From Chloroflexota bacterium (GTDB taxonomy: Bacteria > Chloroflexota > Anaerolineae > SpSt-600), in NCBI GenBank assembly GCA_011041825.1, contig DRAO01000281.1, positions 1-8,709 of the forward strand: a DNA stretch of 8,709 nucleotides, read 5' to 3'. Below are positions 1-6,377 of this stretch, one piece after another. The position numbers and the translations under genes are program-made. Under the pieces are notes generated by a model. It was not told the DNA's origin. It was given only the letters and a program-made list of their open reading frames with translations, and did not search any database. Positions within the stretch are counted from its first letter, which is position 1. Every line of letters starts with the position of its first letter.

Positions 1-1341
1 GCAGCCGACCACGCCAGCGATGCCCTTGATCGCGCCGCTCTTGATGGCCTCCAGCAGCGGGTCGAGGCTGCCGCCCAGGGCTTCCAGGATGGCCTCCACG
101 CTCAGCCCTACCACGCATTCGGTCTTCTCGTCGGGGATGTGGACCTGGCGGGGCTTGCGGTTGCGGAAGTTCTCCACCGGTGTGCGCACGATTTCCTTGG
201 CGATTTCGTAGGCGTGCTCCTCGTGGAACTCGATGTGGGTGGCGCCGGGGAACTTGGCCTTGGGCGAGGTGGAGATGAGCTTGGTGTGGAAGCAACCGGC
301 CAGGGCGCCCAGGGCGGGCATAATGCATTGAACGTCCACAATCATCGCCTCTACTGCGCCGGTGGCGATGGCCAGCTCCTGGTGGAGGAAGTTCCCGGCG
401 ATGGGGATGCCATGGCGCATCAGCACCTCGTTGCCGGTGCAGCAGATACCGGCCACGTTGATGCCCTTGGCCCCGTACTTCTTTGCCAGCTCCACCAGCT
501 CGGGGTCCTGGGCGGCGGCCACAATCATCTCCGAGAGGGTGGGCTCGTGACCGTGGACGATGATGTTGACCTCGTCCTCCTTGAGGACGCCCAGGTTGGC
601 CATCGCCTTGACGGGCTTGGGGGTGCCGAAGAGCACATCGGAGAGCTCCGTGGCAATCATCGAGCCGCCCCAGCCGTCGGCGATGGAGGCCTTGAGGCCT
701 TGGAGGATGAGGTTGACATAATCGTTATCCACTCCTATGTGGGTGCGGTGCATAATCTCCACGATTTCCCGGTCAACGCCCCTGGGGTCAATGCCCAGCT
801 TCTGCCAGAGTTCAACCCGCTTCTGGGGGGCCCGGCGGGTGAACTGGATGGGGCCTTCCTGTTTGCCGAACTCGGCATAGACGGCCTTCGCCAGGTCGAG
901 GGCGATTTCCTCCTTGGTGCGTCCTTCGGTCTCGATGCCGTATTCGGCGGCCAACCTCTTGAGCTTTTCCTCGTCTTTGATCTCATAGCCCCCGCCTTTT
1001 CCTTCGGCGGTGAGCAGGAGAGTGTGGGCGATGTCACGCCCGTGGTCGGAGTGGGCGGCAGCGCCGGCGGCAATCATCCGCAGGAGGTTCCGGGCTACGA
1101 TGATATCCGCCGTAGCGCCGCAGATTCCCTTCTTGGGGCCTTCTTCCTCGAAGGGGGAGATGCGGCAGGGGCCCATATTGCAGTTGCGGCAGCAGATACC
1201 CAGCTCGCCAAAACCGCATTGGGGCTGCATCGCCTCGTAGCGGTCCCAGGCGGTTTCCAGGCCCAGTTCCTTCATCCTGGCGAGCATATCGTGAACAGCG
1301 GGATCAATGCTCCTGGCCAGAATATCCTCGCTATAAGCCAT
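1..1341 (-). CDS. cooS: Anaerobic Ni-Fe carbon monoxide dehydrogenase, catalytic subunit CooS (C-terminus outside window)
   Basis: Catalyses CO + H2O to CO2 + 2 H+ + 2 electrons in the cytoplasm. The first 447 codons are present; family members are about 630-640 residues, so roughly the last 190 lie beyond base 1. The N-terminal cysteines C42, C50, C51, C54, C59 and C74 (around CGFGELGICCRNCNMGPCR) match the D- and B-cluster ligands that carry electrons between the two subunits of the dimer. C-cluster ligands are also visible: H265 in VHGHEP, the CC pair at 300-301, C339 in DVQCIMP, and the final residue C447 in GVVGC. These positions agree closely with Rhodospirillum rubrum CooS numbering. 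The ATG at 1341 has a strong Shine-Dalgarno (AAGGAGGTG, bases 1349-1357). It follows cooF by 51 bases and is probably co-transcribed with it. I see no frameshift in the visible part. Confidence is limited only by the missing end. Confidence 0.97.
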   Translation of the reverse strand, partial: MAYSEDILARSIDPAVHDMLARMKELGLETAWDRYEAMQPQCGFGELGICCRNCNMGPCRISPFEEEGPKKGICGATADIIVARNLLRMIAAGAAAHSDHGRDIAHTLLLTAEGKGGGYEIKDEEKLKRLAAEYGIETEGRTKEEIALDLAKAVYAEFGKQEGPIQFTRRAPQKRVELWQKLGIDPRGVDREIVEIMHRTHIGVDNDYVNLILQGLKASIADGWGGSMIATELSDVLFGTPKPVKAMANLGVLKEDEVNIIVHGHEPTLSEMIVAAAQDPELVELAKKYGAKGINVAGICCTGNEVLMRHGIPIAGNFLHQELAIATGAVEAMIVDVQCIMPALGALAGCFHTKLISTSPKAKFPGATHIEFHEEHAYEIAKEIVRTPVENFRNRKPRQVHIPDEKTECVVGLSVEAILEALGGSLDPLLEAIKSGAIKGIAGVVGC

Positions 1342-1363
1342 AGGGCTTCACCTCCTTAACCTG

Positions 1364-1391
1364 ATTGCAAGTTGCAAGGGGCAAATTGCAA
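1364..1391. repeat. Four tandem imperfect 7-base repeats between cooF and cooS
   Basis: Read on the plus strand, the heptamers are attgcaa, gttgcaa, ggggcaa and attgcaa, end to end. The block fills most of the cooF-cooS gap and ends one base before the cooF stop codon. It may be slippage-generated filler, or it may affect message stability or translation of cooS relative to cooF. No function is shown by the sequence. Confidence 0.7.
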
Positions 1392-1392
1392 T

Positions 1393-1941
1393 TTATGCTT
1401 CTTTCTGAAGTTGCTTCTGGGTTTCCAGCGCCTCGAGGAACTTCTTGGCCGTCTCCTTGGTGGCCTGGCGGATGACTTCGGTGGGGTAGCGGAGGCTCAG
1501 GGCACCGGTGGGGCAGGCTTCAACACAGGCGGGACCACCGGGACGGTCCACACAGAGGTCGCACTTGAACGCTGCTCTCTTGCGGCGTCCTTCCACTTCG
1601 GCGGTGGCGATGTGCACCGCTCCGAAGGGGCAGACCATCACGCAGAGGCGGCATCCGATGCAGAGGCGCTGGTCAACGGCGGTGTAGGTTTCGGTGCGGT
1701 AAGTGGCTCCAGTGGGGCAGACTTTCACACAGGGAGCATCCTCGCATTGGCGGCACTGGGTAGAGAGCTTCACCCCGTCCACCTGTAACACCCGGTTACG
1801 AGGTTGGAGGAGCTCCCCCGCTAAAACTGCACCGATGAGGGTGCCTGCTTCGGTGTGGGCTACGGCACAGGCGATTTCACAGGTGTGACACCCCAGGCAG
1901 CGTTCGGGGTTCACCAGGATAAAAGGACCTTCAACCGGCAT
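1393..1941 (-). CDS. cooF: CooF-type polyferredoxin, four [4Fe-4S] clusters, electron acceptor of CO dehydrogenase
   Basis: A 182-residue cytoplasmic electron carrier of the CooF/HycB/DMSO-reductase-beta ferredoxin family. Sixteen cysteines fall in four groups: C15/C18/C21/C25, C63/C66/C71/C75, C94/C97/C100/C104 and C127/C130/C139/C143. The second, third and fourth groups end in the CP pair typical of 4Fe-4S ferredoxins, so four cubane clusters are expected. I chose the ATG at 1941 because GGAGGT (1951-1956) sits at good spacing. An in-frame ATG at 2043 has no Shine-Dalgarno, and its extra 34 residues do not look like the family. Lying directly upstream of cooS, as in R. rubrum cooFS, it most likely takes electrons from CooS cluster D and passes them to a hydrogenase or a flavoprotein. 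The final acceptor is not evident; the GltA-like protein at 6378-7799 is a candidate. A tail rich in K, E and Q follows the last cluster. Confidence 0.93.
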   Translation of the reverse strand: MPVEGPFILVNPERCLGCHTCEIACAVAHTEAGTLIGAVLAGELLQPRNRVLQVDGVKLSTQCRQCEDAPCVKVCPTGATYRTETYTAVDQRLCIGCRLCVMVCPFGAVHIATAEVEGRRKRAAFKCDLCVDRPGGPACVEACPTGALSLRYPTEVIRQATKETAKKFLEALETQKQLQKEA

Positions 1942-2068
1942 AGGTTTTTCACCTCCTCTCCGCTTTTTGCTCGCCCAGGGGTTATCCCAACAAAGCCCCT
2001 TGCCTGGACGTTCAAAGTTTCTGGCGGAAGCCGGGGCCGTCATCGAAAAAAAGCTTCCCTTTCAATAA

Positions 2069-2097
2069 AGTATAAAATTCAGAGGCATCTCCTTCAA
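2069..2097 (-). promoter_or_regulatory. Predicted sigma70-type promoter of cooFS
   Basis: On the minus strand TTGAAG (bases 2097-2092) and TATACT (2074-2069) are separated by exactly 17 bases; both are near consensus. Transcription would start near 2062, giving an untranslated leader of about 120 bases before the cooF ATG. The leader can form GGAAGC/GCTTCC and CCAGG/CCTGG stems, but neither resembles a known riboswitch. A direct repeat lies just upstream of the -35. Confidence 0.6.
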
Positions 2098-2104
2098 CAC
2101 CCAG

Positions 2105-2140
2105 ATGGGGGTTTTTCCGAAGACAAATGGGGGGTTTTTC
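2105..2140. repeat. Direct repeat upstream of the cooFS promoter, possible operator
   Basis: Plus-strand copies are ATGGGGGTTTTTC (2105-2117) and ATGGGGGGTTTTTC (2127-2140), identical apart from one extra G. They start 22 bases apart, about two helical turns, so both would lie on one face of the DNA. The nearer copy is 7 bases upstream of the predicted -35, where an activator would sit. The farther copy overlaps the end of the response regulator gene. Direct repeats of this spacing suit dimeric or tandem binding by a LuxR/NarL-type regulator, but no binding is demonstrated. Confidence 0.45.
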
Positions 2141-2768
2141 AGATGAGCCCCCTCCGGAGGGCAATCATAATGGCTTCGATGCGGTTGCGAGCTCCGAGCT
2201 TGCGGAGTATCTCCTGTACGTATCCCTTGATTGTGTTCTCGCTCAGGAAAAGCTTTGCGGCTATCTCCTTGTTGCTAAGCCCTTGGGATATAAGGCGCAG
2301 TATCTCCATCTCTTTTGGGGATAGGGGCCTTAACCCGCCAAGCTCTTCATCTTTCCTCAGGTGTTCCATAACGATTGAGGTGGCTTTGGGGTCCAGAACA
2401 GCCTCTCCCTGCACCACAGCCAGGATGCTTCTCTTCAAATCGAGGCTTTCGATGTCCTTGAGGATGTAGCCTTTGGCACCGGCCCGGATGCATTCGTAGA
2501 CCAGTTCATTTTCGAGGTAGCTTGTGAGGATGATGACCGCCGTTTCCGGGACGGTCTTGCTCAGGCGGCAACAGAGTTCCACCCCACTCATCCCTGGCAT
2601 CCTGATGTCCACCAGGGCTACATCGGGTTTGGTGCTGGAAATCACCTTCAAGGCTTCCTCGCCGGTAGCAGCTTCCCCTATAACATCAAAGCGGGCATCC
2701 GACTCTAGGATAGAGCGCAACCCTTTGCGTACTATCTCGTGGTCATCCACGATAACCACTTTAACCAT
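2139..2768 (-). CDS. NarL/FixJ-family response regulator (receiver plus LuxR-type HTH)
   Basis: A 209-residue DNA-binding response regulator. The receiver domain (about 1-120) has the acidic pair D8/D9, the phospho-acceptor D54 in VDIRMPG, T82 and K104 in GYILKD. The LuxR-type helix-turn-helix (about 146-207) contains LSPKEMEIL, QGLSNKEIAAKL and the recognition helix SENTIKGYVQEIL. The ATG directly follows the kinase stop codon (TAAATG), and AGGAGG (2777-2782) inside the kinase's last codons serves as ribosome site, so the pair is translationally linked. The gene ends about 40 bases before the cooFS promoter with no convincing terminator between, so readthrough into cooFS is possible. Its targets are unknown. 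Neighbouring cooFS is the obvious candidate, by position alone. Confidence 0.95.
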   Translation of the reverse strand: MVKVVIVDDHEIVRKGLRSILESDARFDVIGEAATGEEALKVISSTKPDVALVDIRMPGMSGVELCCRLSKTVPETAVIILTSYLENELVYECIRAGAKGYILKDIESLDLKRSILAVVQGEAVLDPKATSIVMEHLRKDEELGGLRPLSPKEMEILRLISQGLSNKEIAAKLFLSENTIKGYVQEILRKLGARNRIEAIMIALRRGLI

Positions 2769-3944
2769 TTATACAACCTCCTCTTGCGGAAGGGGCAGGA
2801 AAGCTTTGACCATAAGCCCACCATCATCGTTATTGGCTATGGTGAGTGTACCTCCGAGCTCCTCCACCATCCGGCGCATCGAGGTTATCCCGAAGTGAAG
2901 CCCATCCCCCTTGAGGAAACGGGTGAGGCTTTCCTCCGATAAGCCCACCCCATCATCCTGGATGGAAACACCTATACGGGTATCATCCAGGGTCAGGCTT
3001 ATCATAACCAATTGAGCTCTGGAATGCTTGTGGACATTTGAGAGGGATTCCCTTACTACCCGCCGGATGGCCTCTTCGAGGCGGGGTGTGAGGGGAGGGA
3101 TTGTTTCAGGGAGGACTAAGCCAACCTTTATGGTGGACATCGCCTCGAATTCGTCCACAATCTCCCGCAGCGCCTTGCGCAAATCACCTTCTTTGTGGGC
3201 ATTTGAGAGGGCGAAGATGGCATTGCGGACTTCATTGGTAGCCCTGGCCGCCAGGCGCTTGATAGCCTGAAGTTTCCCGTAAAAATGGCTGTCTTGAGGG
3301 AGGCGTTCGAGACACCAGTCGGCTTCGATGCCGATGGCGAAGAGCAATTGGGCTACCGTGTCGTGGAGTTCCTGGGCGATGCGATTGCGCTCTTGAAGGC
3401 GGGCCAGCTCCCTGGCTTTGGCGTAGAGGCGGGCATTTTCAATAGCTATGGAGGCCTGGGTGGCGAAAGCCATCAGGAGTTCCTCATCTTCAGCGGTAAA
3501 GGTGCGCCCTCCCGGCCCATTTCCCAGGAACAGGGTGCCCAGGATTTTATCCTTGAACTTGAGTGGGACGCCGAGGAACGCCTCAACGAAGGGGTGGCCC
3601 GGTGGGAAGCCTACCGATTGGGGGTGGTCTCGCACCCGGTCAACCCTGAGGGGTTGGCCCGTTTTATAGGGGAGGCTGTAAATCCCCCTGCCTGAAGGGA
3701 AACCTGCGGGTTCAAAAGGCCAGCCACAGACCTTGAAGTAATCGTATAGACGAGAACCATCCTGGCTCAGCACCAGCAGTCCGCCCAGCTCCGCACCTAT
3801 AAGCCTGGTCGCTGCTTCCACGATGTCCTGGAGAAGGGGTTCAATATCGAGCCGGGAGGCAATGAGGGTGCTCACCTCCACCAAGCTGGAAAGCTCTTTC
3901 ACCTTACGGCGCAAACGCTCAAGCTCCTTGCCTTCTCCACTCAT
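2769..3944 (-). CDS. Soluble GAF-domain sensor histidine kinase (HisKA_3 / NarL-partner type)
   Basis: A 391-residue kinase without membrane segments, so it senses something in the cytoplasm. A short coiled coil (about 5-25) precedes a GAF domain (about 27-170). A second helical linker leads to the HisKA_3 dimerisation region with phospho-acceptor H194 in AQELHDTVAQLL. The HATPase_c domain follows, with an N-box at ESLSNVHKHS (N303), DDGVGL (331-335 region) and GLHFGITSMRRM. This layout matches NreB/DevS/LiaS-like kinases that pair with NarL-type regulators, as here. I chose the ATG at 3944: GGAG lies just upstream and an extended -10 promoter lies about 30 bases ahead. A TTG at 4013 in the same frame would overlap the upstream gene and run through that promoter. 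The GAF ligand (heme, flavin, a metal cluster or a small molecule) cannot be read from the sequence; C73 and C210 are the only cysteines I noted. Confidence 0.94.
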   Translation of the reverse strand: MSGEGKELERLRRKVKELSSLVEVSTLIASRLDIEPLLQDIVEAATRLIGAELGGLLVLSQDGSRLYDYFKVCGWPFEPAGFPSGRGIYSLPYKTGQPLRVDRVRDHPQSVGFPPGHPFVEAFLGVPLKFKDKILGTLFLGNGPGGRTFTAEDEELLMAFATQASIAIENARLYAKARELARLQERNRIAQELHDTVAQLLFAIGIEADWCLERLPQDSHFYGKLQAIKRLAARATNEVRNAIFALSNAHKEGDLRKALREIVDEFEAMSTIKVGLVLPETIPPLTPRLEEAIRRVVRESLSNVHKHSRAQLVMISLTLDDTRIGVSIQDDGVGLSEESLTRFLKGDGLHFGITSMRRMVEELGGTLTIANNDDGGLMVKAFLPLPQEEVV

Positions 3945-3974
3945 AAGAGGCTCCACACCGGATTGGTTAATTAC

Positions 3975-3983
3975 ATTATACCA
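3975..3983 (-). promoter_or_regulatory. Extended -10 promoter element for the kinase-regulator operon
   Basis: The minus strand reads TGGTATAAT, a perfect extended -10 (TGnTATAAT). No good -35 stands 16-18 bases upstream, which is normal for extended -10 promoters. It lies in the 43-base gap after the radical SAM stop codon. Transcription would begin about 23 bases before the kinase ATG at 3944. This suggests the two-component genes are expressed independently of the gene before them. Confidence 0.6.
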
Positions 3984-3987
3984 CGAT

Positions 3988-5598
3988 TTACCCTGAAAGA
4001 GAATCCTTCGCAAATGCTTCTTCTAGCCTTTGCCTCAGATACTGCATCCTCACACTCATATCCACCACGCTCCAGGGCAGCTTCTCATCCAGACCCCTCT
4101 CTCGGATATATTCCGCCTCATCTAACCCGGCCTTCTCCATCGCATCCCGCCAATTATGGAGGGTTGCCCCTTCATCCCTATGGGCTATTTCCACAAGGAT
4201 GCGCCCCAGCTTCCTATCCCCCCGGCTGAGCACCCCCTGGATTGCAGCCCAGGCAGGGCTCTCGGCCTGGACCTCCACCCCTTGCCGCATCAGCCCACGC
4301 TTAAGGCGCTTCACCCTCTCCTTAATCACCTCCACCGGTGCCATAGCCACCCATTGGAAGGGGGTGTGGGCCTTGGGCACAAAGGGGGAGAGGTTAACGC
4401 TCACCTCGCCGGGGAATCGGCGGCGGATTTCCCCAACCAGGGTGATTGCGGCCTCCACGTCCTCATCCCGTTCACCGGGCAGGCCCAGCATAAAGTAGAG
4501 CTTCAGCCTGGGTATGCGGTAGCGGGCGGCTAACTCCACGGCCCGGAACAGCTCCCGGTCGGTGATGGGCTTGCCGATGATGCGACGCAGCCGCTCCGAC
4601 CCCGCTTCAGGGGCCAGGGTGATGGTGCGGGTGCCGCTTTGGGCCAGGGCCTTGAGCAGCTTCTCTGAGACGGTTTCCACCCGCAGGGACGAGACCGAGA
4701 TGCACCCCCCCAGGGTCATCAGCTCTTCTGCAAGCTCATCCATCCGGGAGTAATCCGACACCGCCGCACTCACCAGCCCGATGGTGTCCCGCCATTGCAG
4801 CCCCTCTCTGGCTTGCTCCAGGAGGGCTTCCACCGAACGCTCCCGTGGTGGCCGGTAGATATGCCCTGCCAGGCAGAAGCGACATCCTCTTCCACAGCCC
4901 CGCCCGATTTCGATGAGGTACATATCCCCAAATTCGGTATCCCACGTCAGCACCACCGAGTGGGTGGGATAGTCATCCAGATGGCGCACCCACTGCCGGG
5001 GCACGGGTTTATCATCGGGGCGATGGAGGGCAGGGACGTACACGCCTGGGATGCGGCGCAGCCTTTCCAAAGCTTCCGCCCTGGGGGATGTTATGGTTTC
5101 CCGGAAAACTTCCGCCAGCCGGGGGATTATCTCCTCCCCCTCGCCGATGACAAAGGCATCCACCAGGAGGGCCAGAGGTTCGGGATTGGCCGAAACAGCA
5201 GGCCCCCCGGCGATGATTATGGGGTCGCCGTCAACTCGCTCTTCGGCGTACAGGGGGATATTGCTATGGCGAAGGACAAGGGCCAGGTTGAAGTAATCCA
5301 ATTCATAAGGTATTGAAAAGGCAATCACCGGAAAATCAGAGAGGGGCCGCTGCGATTCCAGGGAGATGAAGCCTTCTTTATCCCTCAGCGTTTCATCGGC
5401 AAAAGCTCTCTCACAGACAATTCCCGGCTCCCGGTTGAAGAGGCGGTATACCGTCTGGAAGCCCAGGTTGGACATCCCCACATAATAAGCATTGGGGTAG
5501 ACAAGAGCGATGGGCACCTTGCCACCCCAATCCTTGGTGATACACCCTTGCTCTTTCTCCAAGATAGCCCTGGCACGGGCGATGATTTTCCAGTCCAT
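3988..5598 (-). CDS. B12-binding-type radical SAM protein, TIGR03960-like, function unknown
   Basis: A 536-residue protein. The N-terminal half (about 28-165) has an alpha/beta fold with motifs such as LVYPNAYYVGMSNLGFQTVY, IAGGPAVSANPEPL and VIGEGEE, like cobalamin-binding-type radical SAM proteins. The radical SAM core has CX3CX2C (C235, C239, C242 in GRGCGRGCRFC), which binds the [4Fe-4S] cluster that cleaves S-adenosylmethionine. LAPEAGSERLRRIIGK, KLYFMLGLPGE and SPFVPKAHTPFQW are typical of the family. In many Clostridia this region is fused to, or adjacent to, a TIGR03936/DUF2344 partner; I see no such partner here. The ATG at 5598 suits the family N-terminus but has no visible Shine-Dalgarno. 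Its substrate is unknown, and nothing ties it directly to CO metabolism. Confidence 0.92.
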   Translation of the reverse strand: MDWKIIARARAILEKEQGCITKDWGGKVPIALVYPNAYYVGMSNLGFQTVYRLFNREPGIVCERAFADETLRDKEGFISLESQRPLSDFPVIAFSIPYELDYFNLALVLRHSNIPLYAEERVDGDPIIIAGGPAVSANPEPLALLVDAFVIGEGEEIIPRLAEVFRETITSPRAEALERLRRIPGVYVPALHRPDDKPVPRQWVRHLDDYPTHSVVLTWDTEFGDMYLIEIGRGCGRGCRFCLAGHIYRPPRERSVEALLEQAREGLQWRDTIGLVSAAVSDYSRMDELAEELMTLGGCISVSSLRVETVSEKLLKALAQSGTRTITLAPEAGSERLRRIIGKPITDRELFRAVELAARYRIPRLKLYFMLGLPGERDEDVEAAITLVGEIRRRFPGEVSVNLSPFVPKAHTPFQWVAMAPVEVIKERVKRLKRGLMRQGVEVQAESPAWAAIQGVLSRGDRKLGRILVEIAHRDEGATLHNWRDAMEKAGLDEAEYIRERGLDEKLPWSVVDMSVRMQYLRQRLEEAFAKDSLSG

Positions 5599-5626
5599 AA
5601 TTGCAAAGTAAACATAAAACAGGGGT

Positions 5627-5648
5627 GCAGGGGGCGGAAGCCCCCTGC
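5627..5648 (-). terminator. GC-rich 9-bp hairpin, likely terminator after the membrane protein gene
   Basis: The arms GCAGGGGGC and GCCCCCTGC pair perfectly around a 4-base loop (TTCC on the minus strand). In the minus direction it is followed by ACCCCTG and then a T-rich stretch (TTTTATGTTTACTTT), which fits an imperfect intrinsic terminator for the gene ending at 5760. The T-run begins about seven bases late, so termination may be partial. It also resembles the interspersed GC hairpins of some anaerobic Chloroflexota; that link is an impression. Confidence 0.5.
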
Positions 5649-5649
5649 C

Positions 5650-5669
5650 GGGGACACGGAGGTGTCCCC
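5650..5669. repeat. Second GC-rich hairpin, 8-bp stem, adjacent to the first
   Basis: GGGGACAC and GTGTCCCC pair perfectly around a 4-base loop. One base separates it from the neighbouring 9-bp hairpin, so the two form a tandem pair. Neither stem sequence repeats the other, but both have 4-base loops containing paired Gs or Cs. It could be a double terminator or part of a repeated intergenic element. Confidence 0.6.
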
Positions 5670-5759
5670 CCGAAATTTCCCCCCTTATTAACCTGAGGAG
5701 TTGTTCCCCTTTTGTATGGATTTTTGCAGAAGACTGTAATCCACGCTGGGTGAAAGAGC

Positions 5760-6320
5760 CTATTCTCCGAGCAAGGGTTTGGTCAGCGGCTCGATGAGCT
5801 GCCCTCTCAGCCTGGAGATTATCTCACCCAATTCGGTTTCCTTGAGATGGATGGACACGGGCACTTCCATCCGCACCGGTACGGTCTGGCTTACCGGAAC
5901 CACGATGTAAAGCTCCACCGGCAGTTGCAAGCCCGTCGGAAGCACCAGGTTCACGGTGCCCTTTATGGAGCCCCCACCTCCAGGCAGGATAAAGTTAGCC
6001 CCGGTGCTTACGGGGACAGGCCCGGTGGTAACCACATTGGTACGGGCGTAGACGGGGAGGTCAAACCTGATGGGTATGGTCTCGCTGATGGGCACGGTCA
6101 AGCTGATGGTGGCGTCTTCCAGGTTGTCCAGCTCCGTGAGAGCCTGACGCACCATTGGCTGGACCGTGCCTTTTTTCAATTCGGGGCCGATGGTTATAAG
6201 CACATAGGCTCCTATGAGGAGGACGATGAGCAGTATGAGGTTAACGATGAAAGAGAAGACTATGGCTACGTTCTTAAACGCCGACCAAAGCCTGCCTGGT
6301 AGAGACGAAGCCTTTCCCAT
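5760..6320 (-). CDS. Membrane-anchored protein of unknown function with an internal duplication
   Basis: I do not recognise a named family. The 186-residue product has a short basic N-terminus (residues 1-16), one strongly hydrophobic membrane segment (about 18-43, AIVFSFIVNLILLIVLLIG) and then a mostly beta-type domain. It looks like a signal anchor with the C-terminal domain outside the cytoplasm. That domain contains two related blocks, VPISETIPIRFDLPV (76-90) and VPVSQTVPVRMEVPV (141-155), joined by a glycine-rich stretch (GGGG at 114-117). The C-terminal 25 residues look helical. The ATG at 6320 has a purine-rich ribosome site (AAGGGGG, about 6 bases upstream). It lies 57 bases after gltA with a long hairpin between. 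Low similarity to shadow frames and a consistent hydrophobic pattern support it as real. Confidence 0.82.
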   Translation of the reverse strand: MGKASSLPGRLWSAFKNVAIVFSFIVNLILLIVLLIGAYVLITIGPELKKGTVQPMVRQALTELDNLEDATISLTVPISETIPIRFDLPVYARTNVVTTGPVPVSTGANFILPGGGGSIKGTVNLVLPTGLQLPVELYIVVPVSQTVPVRMEVPVSIHLKETELGEIISRLRGQLIEPLTKPLLGE

Positions 6321-6340
6321 AATTCCCCCTTCTAATCGCT

Positions 6341-6374
6341 CCTCAGGGCAGGGGCTTTGCCCGCTGCCCTGAGG
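6341..6374 (-). terminator. Long hairpin between the GltA-like gene and the membrane protein gene
   Basis: CCTCAGGGCAG (6341-6351) pairs perfectly with CTGCCCTGAGG (6364-6374), and GGGC/GCCC pair inside across one bulged G, giving 15 base pairs around a 3-base loop. In the minus direction it starts 3 bases after the gltA stop codon. No T-run follows, so it is not a classical intrinsic terminator. It could attenuate readthrough or protect the gltA message 3' end from exonucleases. Confidence 0.6.
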
Positions 6375-6377
6375 ATT

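Noticed and set aside
139..1359. Long open plus-strand frame of about 400 codons opposite cooS
   Set aside because: It is the complement of a clear CooS coding sequence; its translation is rich in G, A, V and H without motifs, and it has no ribosome site. High-GC codon bias keeps such frames open.
1942..2043. N-terminal extension of CooF from an ATG at 2043
   Set aside because: There is no Shine-Dalgarno there, the extra residues do not resemble the family, and the start at 1941 has GGAGGT at proper spacing.
2097..2117. Plus-strand terminator (ACCC-AGAT-GGGGGTTTTT)
   Set aside because: The stem is only three or four pairs and no plus-strand gene ends there; the T-run is better explained as part of the direct repeat.
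2060..2145. CooA-type binding site (TGTCA-N6-CGACA-like) at the cooFS promoter
   Set aside because: I found no such inverted repeat; only a single TGTC-like tetramer occurs without a matching arm.
3945..4013. Kinase start at a TTG at 4013
   Set aside because: It would overlap the upstream gene and cover the extended -10 promoter; the ATG at 3944 has a ribosome site and gives a normal kinase N-terminus.
5847..6302. Plus-strand frame opposite the membrane-anchored protein
   Set aside because: Its translation is rich in H, G and D without hydrophobic pattern, whereas the minus frame has a clean membrane helix, an internal repeat and a Shine-Dalgarno.
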